From NCBI GenBank assembly GCA_003542415.1, contig DPKR01000136.1, positions 1 to 11,730 on the forward strand: a stretch of DNA of 11,730 nucleotides, given 5' to 3'. Below the pieces are notes generated by a model. The model was given only the letters and a program-made list of their open reading frames with translations, was not told the DNA's origin and ran no database searches. Origin of the DNA: Alphaproteobacteria bacterium. GTDB taxonomy: Bacteria; Pseudomonadota; Alphaproteobacteria; RF32; CAG-239. This document shows positions 1 to 5,142 of the stretch, piece after piece. The translations under genes and the position numbers were made by a program. Numbering within the stretch: the first letter of the stretch is position 1; every line of letters begins with the position of its first letter.

Positions 1-796
1 GTTTGTTATATGGGTTGACGGGAAACCCCCATCCTTTGACTTTTTGCAAAAATTCGGCTTGGGTATGCCAAAAAATGTTTGAAACCTCGCCCCATGTATA
101 AACAAGCAAACTTAATTTTCGATTTTTTGTGATATTCGGGTCTAGCTGGCGAAGCGAACCGGCCGCTGCATTGCGAGGGTTGGCAAACGGTTTTTTGTTT
201 TGAGAAATATGAAGCTCATTTAAGGCAAAAAAATCGGCCTTTGACATATAAACCTCGCCTCTGAGCTCAATAATATCCGGAAAATCGGGAGCTGTGACAA
301 GATGCGGCAAGCCTTGAATGGTTTTGATGTTTTCGGTGATGTCTTCGCCTGTTTTACCGTCGCCGCGTGTGGAAGCAGAAACAAGTTTGCCGTGTTCATA
401 GCGGGCGTTAAAAGACAAGCCGTCCATTTTTGGCTCTGCCGTAAAATCAATATTTTCATCCGTATTTAAAAAGCGCTGGACGGAAGCGACAAACTCTTTT
501 AGTTCTTCAATGGAAAAAATGTCACCAAGCGAGAGCATCGGGACTTTTAATGTGATTTTTTTAAAATCAGATTGCAAAGGCGCGCCGATTTTTTTGGAGG
601 GAGAATCTGCTCTGATAAGGTGCGGAAAACGCGCTTCGATCTGCTCGTTTCTGAGCTTTAAGGCATCATAGGCGGCATCTGTTAAATAAGGGTCGTCATT
701 TTGATAGTAGGCAATATCGGCCTTTGCCATCTCAATGGCGATATTCTCTAACTCGGCTTTTGCCTCAAGTTCCGTTAAATCTAAAACATCTTTCAT
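1..796 (-). CDS. ligA: NAD-dependent DNA ligase LigA, N-terminal part (3' end beyond window)
   Basis: LigA seals nicks in duplex DNA with NAD+ as the adenylate donor, in replication and repair. The first 265 residues are visible and the frame is open to the window edge. The N-terminal NMN-binding (Ia) domain shows YYQNDDPYLTDAAYDAL at about residues 30-46. The adenylation domain has EPKMDGLS with the presumed AMP-accepting lysine K123, then TRGDG (143-147), ELRGEVYM (177-184) and KPFANPRNAAAGSLRQ (202-217), all hallmarks of bacterial ligases. The OB-fold, zinc finger, helix-hairpin-helix and BRCT parts would lie off the left edge. The ATG at 796 sits one base after the tolA stop and has no clear Shine-Dalgarno, so translation may be coupled to tolA. 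An in-frame ATG at 814, inside the end of tolA, is an alternative start (MPASIRMKD...). Identity is very sure; the exact start is less so. Confidence 0.96.
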   Translation of the reverse strand, partial: MKDVLDLTELEAKAELENIAIEMAKADIAYYQNDDPYLTDAAYDALKLRNEQIEARFPHLIRADSPSKKIGAPLQSDFKKITLKVPMLSLGDIFSIEELKEFVASVQRFLNTDENIDFTAEPKMDGLSFNARYEHGKLVSASTRGDGKTGEDITENIKTIQGLPHLVTAPDFPDIIELRGEVYMSKADFFALNELHISQNKKPFANPRNAAAGSLRQLDPNITKNRKLSLLVYTWGEVSNIFWHTQAEFLQKVKGWGFPVNPYNK

Positions 797-797
797 T

Positions 798-1775
798 CTA
801 ATTGACGCTGGCATCCATTGGGTTGAATTTTAAGAGCAATGTATTCCACATTTTATACTTATCAGCGTATTTTTCGGGGAAAATTTTATAGATATTCACA
901 TTATTATGATTTTGACAGGTTAACACCGCGCGCATTGCACTTTCGGCAATGGCGTTGAAATGCGGGTCGGATTTAGCGCGTGCTTCATCAACAATTTGAA
1001 CGGCACGAACGGTGCCGTCTTGGTTTAAGAAAGCACGAATTTCGATGATCATTCCTTCAATGCCGCGTGCACCGGGGTCTAAATACCAACATTCACGGAG
1101 TTTGGCTGCGATAGCATCTGTTTCGGTGATGGTCAGCTCTGAAAAATATGAGCCGCCGGTGCCGCCTTCAACACCCATGTTTGAAACGGGCGTGCCGGTT
1201 TTAATCACCGCAGGTGAATTTTGTGTGCCGAGTTCTTTTTCCATGGCGCCGACCGTGTCCATCAAACTCTTTAAGGGGTTGGTGACGGTTTTAATCTCTT
1301 GTTTCTTATTGTCTTTAGGTTGAGGCTTCGGCTCGGCCTTAGGCTTAGGCGGTGTCGGCTTTTTAGAAGGCTTCGGCGCAGGTTTGTTTTGAGGCTTTGG
1401 CTCAGGCTTAGGCGTGGGCTTCGGCTCAGGTTTGGGCTCGGGTTTCGGCTCGGGCTCGGGGGCTGTGTCAACAAAACTTTCTTTAGGTGTTTCGACCTTT
1501 TCGGGCTCGGGTTCGGGCGCCGGCTCAGGTGATTTTTCTTCATGCGTATATTGCGGGGGTGTTTTTTCTGCAACCGTTGCAGGCTTTTCTTCTTCACCGA
1601 AAACAGCTTTTGGGGGCAGGTTTGTCATTTCGCCCAACTTCACATCTTTCAAATCCACAATTATCGGCGCCTGACCGATAGTCATTTTTGCCTTATGAAA
1701 AAAAGGCAAATCAACCATCAGGACGATAAACGCCGCGATGTGCAAGGCAATGGATCTGTAAAGATATTTTTTCAT
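798..1775 (-). CDS. tolA: TolA-type envelope energy-transducing protein with Pro-rich periplasmic rod
   Basis: TolA is anchored in the inner membrane with TolQ/TolR and spans the periplasm to contact TolB/Pal, helping outer-membrane constriction during division. This 325-residue protein has one N-terminal membrane segment (about residues 8-26). A Pro-Glu/Pro-Lys rod follows (about 82-155). A C-terminal TolA/TonB-like domain runs from about 215, with LRECW, a strand motif RAFLNQDGTVRAVQIVD and AESAMRAVLTC. C229 and C287 could form the disulfide known from TolA domain III, which is an inference. The tail LLLKFNPMD resembles alphaproteobacterial TolA ends. The gene lies 11 bases after tolR and one base before ligA. 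A close AAAGG lies just before the ATG, and an AGAGG lies further upstream in the tolR end. A TonB-like role is possible from the rod alone, but gene context and the C-terminus favour TolA. Confidence 0.85.
   Translation of the reverse strand: MKKYLYRSIALHIAAFIVLMVDLPFFHKAKMTIGQAPIIVDLKDVKLGEMTNLPPKAVFGEEEKPATVAEKTPPQYTHEEKSPEPAPEPEPEKVETPKESFVDTAPEPEPKPEPKPEPKPTPKPEPKPQNKPAPKPSKKPTPPKPKAEPKPQPKDNKKQEIKTVTNPLKSLMDTVGAMEKELGTQNSPAVIKTGTPVSNMGVEGGTGGSYFSELTITETDAIAAKLRECWYLDPGARGIEGMIIEIRAFLNQDGTVRAVQIVDEARAKSDPHFNAIAESAMRAVLTCQNHNNVNIYKIFPEKYADKYKMWNTLLLKFNPMDASVN
1311..1532 (-). repeat. In-gene low-complexity repeat encoding the Pro-Glu/Pro-Lys rod of TolA
   Basis: On the coding strand this stretch is a degenerate tandem array of six-base units coding for alternating Pro-Glu and Pro-Lys pairs, for example PEPEPKPEPKPEPKP. 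It covers about residues 82-155 of the TolA-like protein. The acidic (PE) part comes first and the basic (PK) part second, as in TonB rods. Such tracts can change length by replication slippage in six-base steps without shifting the frame. The repeat also produces long spurious open frames on the plus strand. Confidence 0.85.
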
Positions 1776-1786
1776 TTACCTTTGCT

Positions 1787-2218
1787 TTACCTCTTCGTTA
1801 AAGGTCTTGGTTCGGTTTTTAAGCCAACTCTTTCAAAGCCGGCCTCTTTTAAAAGCGCCATTAAGTTAATTACTCTGCCATATGCCGATTCGGTGTCGCC
1901 TGAAATGGTGATGGTGGCTTCATTATTTTCGCCTTTGATGGCTTTGACTTTGGCCACAATTTTATCGGCCGGAACTTCTGTTTTGCCGATGTAATAATAA
2001 CCTTCTTTATCAACGCTGATGTTTATTGAAGTTTCGGTTCCCTCAAAAGATTTTCCGCCAACCTTTGGCAAATTTAAGGAAATGCCTGATGTCATCAAAG
2101 GTGCTGCCACCATAAACACCACGAGCAAAACCATCATCACATCCATCAAATTGGTGATGTTGATGTTGGCATTGCGGCGCGACGGACGGCGGGAAGAATA
2201 GCGAAACGAGTTTTGCAT
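1787..2218 (-). CDS. tolR: TolR, ExbD/TolR-family proton-channel subunit
   Basis: TolR is a bitopic inner-membrane protein that forms the proton-driven motor with TolQ and energises TolA. The 143-residue protein has a short basic cytoplasmic N-terminus (RRPSRRNANIN), then the signature NLMDVMMVLLVVFMVAAPLM. D26 within it corresponds to the protonatable aspartate of the family. A periplasmic domain of about 95 residues follows (SINISVDKEGYYYIGKTEV..., ATITISGDTESAYGRVINLMALLKEAG). Length matches the family. The gene starts three bases after the tolQ stop, with an AGGGG ribosome binding site overlapping the tolQ end, and ends 11 bases before tolA. The same fold occurs in ExbD, but the TolQ-like partner and tolA neighbour support TolR. 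Confidence 0.94.
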   Translation of the reverse strand: MQNSFRYSSRRPSRRNANINITNLMDVMMVLLVVFMVAAPLMTSGISLNLPKVGGKSFEGTETSINISVDKEGYYYIGKTEVPADKIVAKVKAIKGENNEATITISGDTESAYGRVINLMALLKEAGFERVGLKTEPRPLTKR

Positions 2219-2221
2219 AGC

Positions 2222-2968
2222 CTATTCCCCTGCGATTTCGGCGCGAATGGTTGTGTCATCAATTTCACGCGATAAGATAGATGAAAACTCGGCAATGAAG
2301 TTTTCAAGCCTTTTGGCATATCGGTCATTATCCGTTGAAATGGAGTTATAGGCAAGCACGGCCGGAATAGCGGCAATCAGACCGAAAGCCGTTGTGAACA
2401 AAGCTTCGGCAATGCCGGGCGCCATGGCAGACAAAGAATTGCTTTGTGTGACGGCAATGGCATTAAAGCTGTTGATGATACCCCAAACGGTGCCAAACAA
2501 GCCGACAAGCGGCGCAACGGAACCTGTAGAAGCCAAAAATCCGAGACGTTTATCTAAATCATCAAGTTCTTTATCCATGGTGACGGCCATCGCTTTTTCA
2601 ATACGTTGCTGGAGCGAAACACCGCGAAGCCCCCTGTCTGTTTTGGACTTCATGATGTTTGTGCGGCGCCATTCTTTCATGGCGGAAACAAACATGGCAG
2701 ACATCGGATCGCGCGGATTTCCACCGATGGCATCATACAATCTATCAAGCGAGCCGCCTGACCAGAAAGCTTCTTCAAACTTTTTGGTGGTGCGTTTGAC
2801 GCGTCTTAAAGAAGCATATTTTTCAAAGATGATTGCCCACGACCAAACAGATGCGGCAATAAGACCTATCATAACGATTTTGGTAATAGAATCGGATGCC
2901 CAAACCATATCCCAAAGCGATGGGTTCGAGGCAGCGTTTGCAACGCCTGATAAAACTTCTGTTTCCAT
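2222..2968 (-). CDS. tolQ: TolQ, ExbB/TolQ-family proton-channel subunit
   Basis: TolQ is the multi-pass stator subunit of the Tol-Pal motor in the inner membrane. The 248-residue protein has a first membrane segment at about residues 29-47 (IVMIGLIAASVWSWAIIFEK) and a large cytoplasmic loop rich in charged residues. Two further membrane segments lie at about 142-164 and 176-198. The family core is clear: LGFLASTGSVAPLVGLFGTVWGI, then MAPGIAEALFTTAFGLIAAIPAVLAYN. The length, and the SWAIIFEK motif after the first membrane segment, fit TolQ better than ExbB. The ATG has AAGGA about ten bases upstream. It is the first gene of a tolQ-tolR-tolA-ligA unit with its own promoter. The thioesterase gene ybgC, often found before tolQ, is absent. 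Confidence 0.94.
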   Translation of the reverse strand: METEVLSGVANAASNPSLWDMVWASDSITKIVMIGLIAASVWSWAIIFEKYASLRRVKRTTKKFEEAFWSGGSLDRLYDAIGGNPRDPMSAMFVSAMKEWRRTNIMKSKTDRGLRGVSLQQRIEKAMAVTMDKELDDLDKRLGFLASTGSVAPLVGLFGTVWGIINSFNAIAVTQSNSLSAMAPGIAEALFTTAFGLIAAIPAVLAYNSISTDNDRYAKRLENFIAEFSSILSREIDDTTIRAEIAGE

Positions 2969-3015
2969 AAAATTTTTTCCTTATCAAATTTTTGTGACAC
3001 TCTTCAGTTATGCGC

Positions 3016-3043
3016 TTTATAAAGCAAAATGTTAAAGATTCAA
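3016..3043 (-). promoter_or_regulatory. Putative sigma70-type promoter of tolQ-tolR-tolA-ligA
   Basis: On the minus strand TTGAAT (3043-3038), a 16-base spacer and TATAAA (3021-3016) lie 48 bases before the tolQ ATG and directly downstream of the pilin terminator. The -10 box is inside a perfect 12-base palindrome, GCTTTATAAAGC (3025-3014). The -35 box matches consensus at four of six bases, so this is a plausible rather than strong promoter. Confidence 0.55.
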
Positions 3044-3055
3044 TTAATTTGGCAC

Positions 3056-3088
3056 AAAAAAAAGAGGTTGATGACAACCTCTTTTTTT
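3056..3088 (-). terminator. Rho-independent terminator after the pilin-like gene (bidirectional form)
   Basis: A 7-bp GC-containing stem, GAGGTTG (3064-3070) with CAACCTC (3075-3081), closes a four-base loop. It is flanked by an A-tract on one side and a T-tract on the other, so both strands read as hairpin plus U-run. On the minus strand it begins 13 bases after the pilin stop and isolates that gene from tolQ. Confidence 0.9.
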
Positions 3089-3101
3089 ATTTCTGATTTG
3101 A

Positions 3102-3590
3102 TTATTCTTCGCCGACTTCTTCGCCTTCGTTAACCAAAACTTCTTGCAAACCGGTTGCATCGTCTGTGCCCCAGTCAATTGTAGAAATTGCAATAGAAGC
3201 TTCCTTCGGGAGTTGTTCAAAAACAACTTCAAACGATTCACCTTCATCATCGGTGATGATATAAACATCGCCTTTATAAAGGTTTTGAACGACAGGCGGA
3301 TTGCCGCGGCTGACAACCATTTCATCAGGGAAAACATTAAGCTGAACAGCTTTAACCATACCCTCGTTTCTGTTTTTGAAAATATCATACGGGTGAACAC
3401 CGTCTTGAGAGTTATAAAAAGCTGTGCGGACATTGTTGACGATTGTGACCATTTGTTGCATGGTGCGGTTGATTTTGTGTTTGGCCATAGCTTTAGAATA
3501 ACCGGCTAAAGCGCCTGCTGACAAAACGCCGATAATAGCTAAAACACCGAGCATTTCAACCATTGAACGACCAAACTCGTGATTCTTCAT
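3102..3590 (-). CDS. Type IV pilin-like / pseudopilin-like protein of unknown role
   Basis: The protein has 162 residues. The start MKNHEFG looks like a short prepilin leader cut after G7, followed by RSMVEMLGVLAIIGVLSAG. E12 is then position +5 of the mature chain, the conserved glutamate of type IV pilins and pseudopilins. The hydrophobic helix runs to about residue 30 and continues as an amphipathic stretch (YSKAMAKHKINRTMQQMVTIVNN). The soluble part is unlike any pilin I recognise, has no cysteines, and ends in a very acidic tail (EGEEVGEE). RSMVEM replaces the usual FTLIE, so prepilin peptidase processing is inferred, not certain. The gene has its own promoter, a strong AGGAG site and a terminator, and no other pilus or type II secretion genes are in view. 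It may be a minor pilin, a pseudopilin or a surface protein of another kind. Confidence 0.8.
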   Translation of the reverse strand: MKNHEFGRSMVEMLGVLAIIGVLSAGALAGYSKAMAKHKINRTMQQMVTIVNNVRTAFYNSQDGVHPYDIFKNRNEGMVKAVQLNVFPDEMVVSRGNPPVVQNLYKGDVYIITDDEGESFEVVFEQLPKEASIAISTIDWGTDDATGLQEVLVNEGEEVGEE

Positions 3591-3626
3591 ATTTTTTCTC
3601 CTAAATGTAGCAGATATCTGAGCGTT

Positions 3627-3655
3627 ATTCTATATGGTTTAGCTTTTGTTGTCAA
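3627..3655 (-). promoter_or_regulatory. Near-consensus sigma70 promoter of the pilin-like gene
   Basis: On the minus strand a perfect TTGACA (3655-3650), a 17-base spacer and TAGAAT (3632-3627) lie 36 bases before the ATG. The expected start of transcription is near 3620, giving a leader of about 30 bases with an AGGAG ribosome binding site. This is the best promoter in the window and predicts strong expression. Its -35 box overlaps the end of the hairpin behind fabZ. Confidence 0.75.
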
Positions 3656-3672
3656 TATGTCTTTTGACATAT
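3655..3672 (-). other. Perfect inverted repeat directly after the fabZ stop
   Basis: ATATGTC and GACATAT form a perfect 7-bp stem around a four-base loop, adjoining the fabZ stop codon. On the minus strand no U-run follows (the next bases are TGACAACAAAAGC), so it is not a canonical terminator. It touches the -35 box of the next promoter. It could be an mRNA 3'-end stabiliser, a weak terminator or an operator. Confidence 0.5.
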
Positions 3673-4110
3673 CTAGTTAATCATAGCAGTTAATTCTGCT
3701 TGGCAAACAAGAACACCGCTGACATAGGCCTTTGTTTCGCAAACAACAATGTTTTTGTGTTGTTTGAGTTTTGTGACATGCATTTCAAGTGTGTCGCCGG
3801 GAATAACCTGTTTGCGAAATTTAACTTTATCAACACTCATAAAAAGCACGCCGTGCGGTGTTAAATTTCCGTCTTGAGTGGCAACAACAAAACCGGCCGT
3901 TTGCGCCATAGCCTCAATTTGCAAAACGCCGGGCATAATCGGATTTTCAGGGAAATGTCCTTGGAAAAAAGGTTCGTTTGCTGTAACGTTTTTATAGCCG
4001 ATGCCTTTGATGCCTTGTTCGATAATTTCTATTTTATCAAGAAGCAAAAAAGGATAGCGATGAGGCAAAACTTTCATAATATCATTAATCAAATAAATTT
4101 TGTTTTCCAT
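3673..4110 (-). CDS. fabZ: 3-hydroxyacyl-ACP dehydratase FabZ
   Basis: FabZ is a cytoplasmic enzyme that dehydrates 3-hydroxyacyl-ACP to trans-2-enoyl-ACP in fatty acid elongation. It competes with lipid A synthesis for the 3-hydroxyacyl-ACP pool. The 145-residue length is typical. The N-terminal HRYPFLLLDK is diagnostic. The hot-dog-fold active site reads GHFPENPIMPGVLQIEAMAQ, with the expected catalytic pair H52 and E66 at the usual 14-residue spacing. The start is eight bases after the lpxD stop, with a GGAAG site. Placement after lpxD is the normal lipid A cluster order, but lpxA, which usually follows, is missing and the operon appears to end here. Confidence 0.97.
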   Translation of the reverse strand: MENKIYLINDIMKVLPHRYPFLLLDKIEIIEQGIKGIGYKNVTANEPFFQGHFPENPIMPGVLQIEAMAQTAGFVVATQDGNLTPHGVLFMSVDKVKFRKQVIPGDTLEMHVTKLKQHKNIVVCETKAYVSGVLVCQAELTAMIN

Positions 4111-4118
4111 TTTTCTTC

Positions 4119-5132
4119 CTATTTTTTACTGTTTTTTTGCAAAAATGCGACCTGACGCATAAAATCCTTAAACGGAACGGCCGGTGTGCCAAGTAAAACC
4201 GCACCGGGTTCGACATCGCGCATCACGCCTGATTGAGCGGCAATTTGAGCACCTGTGCCGATTTTTAAGTGATCGGCAAAACCGGTTTGACCACCACAAA
4301 CAACATAGTCACCAAATGTGCAGGAGCCGGCAATGCCGACTTGCGAAACTACAACGCAGCCTCTGCCTAATTTATCATTATGCGCAATTTGCACGAGATT
4401 ATCAATGCGGCAGCCGTCGCCGATGACGGTGTCATCCAAAGCACCTCTATCAACACAGGTGTTTGCACCGATCTCGACATCGTTGCCGATGATAACACGC
4501 CCGATTTGCGGAATACGCTGATGTTTGCCTTCAATCAAGTCAAAGCCGAAACCGTCAGCACCGATACGTGCGCCGGTGTAGATGTAGCAATCATTGCCGA
4601 TGATAGCATAAGCAATATAAGCATTTGAGCCGATTCTGCAATTGTTTCCGATTTTGCAAGCCCGACCGATATATGCCCCCGCTTCAATACGGCAATTATC
4701 GCCGATAACAACCCCTTCTTCGATTGAAACAAAATCGCCGATAAAGCAATTTTGACCGATTTTTGCGCTCGGATGAATGGATGCTTTAATCGAAATATTT
4801 GTGCTTGGCTCAAACTCGGCATACATCGCCGTATTGAGTTTCAAAAATGCAATTTTCGGATTGTCATTGAGCAAAACAATAATACCTGCGGGGATGAAAT
4901 CTGCCAAAGCTTTTGTTGTAATGCAAGCTTTTGCTTTGATGTTTTGAGCAGCCTCTTTGGCCTTTTTATCGTAAAAGAAACAAATATCATCCGCACCTGC
5001 TTTTTCCATTGTTGCAATGTCTGAAATAAGCTCATTTGCTTTAGATTGTTCAGCAAGCTCTGAGCCGGTGATTTCGGCAACTTTTGAAAGAGTAAACGGA
5101 CCCTTGTTTTGATAAAAAGATGTATCAACCAT
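4119..5132 (-). CDS. lpxD: UDP-3-O-acylglucosamine N-acyltransferase LpxD
   Basis: LpxD adds the second 3-hydroxyacyl chain (N-linked) from acyl-ACP in lipid A synthesis, in the cytoplasm as a trimer. From the chosen start it has 337 residues, close to the usual 340. An N-terminal uridine-binding domain occupies about residues 10-105. A long left-handed beta-helix of hexapeptide repeats follows ([24 protein letters not shown] and others). The conserved block [10 protein letters not shown] carries the presumed catalytic H251. The frame is open further, to an ATG at 5180 inside bamA, but the ATG at 5132 is preferred. It has GGAG six bases upstream, gives the family length, and avoids a 38-base overlap with bamA. 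The presence of lpxD implies that the organism makes lipid A. Confidence 0.96.
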   Translation of the reverse strand: MVDTSFYQNKGPFTLSKVAEITGSELAEQSKANELISDIATMEKAGADDICFFYDKKAKEAAQNIKAKACITTKALADFIPAGIIVLLNDNPKIAFLKLNTAMYAEFEPSTNISIKASIHPSAKIGQNCFIGDFVSIEEGVVIGDNCRIEAGAYIGRACKIGNNCRIGSNAYIAYAIIGNDCYIYTGARIGADGFGFDLIEGKHQRIPQIGRVIIGNDVEIGANTCVDRGALDDTVIGDGCRIDNLVQIAHNDKLGRGCVVVSQVGIAGSCTFGDYVVCGGQTGFADHLKIGTGAQIAAQSGVMRDVEPGAVLLGTPAVPFKDFMRQVAFLQKNSKK

Positions 5133-5138
5133 TTTTAT

Positions 5139-5142
5139 CTCC
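5139..5142 (-). promoter_or_regulatory. Ribosome binding site that fixes the lpxD start
   Basis: On the minus strand the bamA stop TAA is followed at once by GGAG and then ATAAAA before the ATG at 5132. This good Shine-Dalgarno at correct spacing argues against the upstream in-frame ATG at 5180, which lies within the bamA coding region. Confidence 0.75.

Noticed and set aside
220..459. 79-codon minus-strand open frame in the ligA region
   Set aside because: It is in a different frame from the ligA sequence, which is open across the whole region and carries all the ligase motifs.
1012..1674. Several open frames on the plus strand opposite tolA (1012-1323, 1299-1532, 1414-1674)
   Set aside because: They are mirror products of the Pro-Glu/Pro-Lys repeat, giving Arg/Leu- or Gly/Ser-rich low-complexity proteins, with no family motifs and a clear gene on the other strand.
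2394..3035. 213-codon open frame on the plus strand opposite tolQ
   Set aside because: It lies fully antisense to a well-supported tolQ and its promoter region and shows no recognisable domain. It arises from the codon pattern of the real gene.
3044..3433. 129-codon minus-strand frame overlapping the pilin-like gene
   Set aside because: It runs through the terminator hairpin and is in another frame of the gene with the pilin signature and good ribosome binding site.
3655..3672. Hairpin after fabZ as a standard rho-independent terminator
   Set aside because: The stem is AT-rich and no U-run follows on the transcribed strand, so it is listed only as an inverted repeat.
4184..5024. Plus-strand frames opposite lpxD
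   Set aside because: They are shadows of the hexapeptide-repeat codon pattern and show no motifs.
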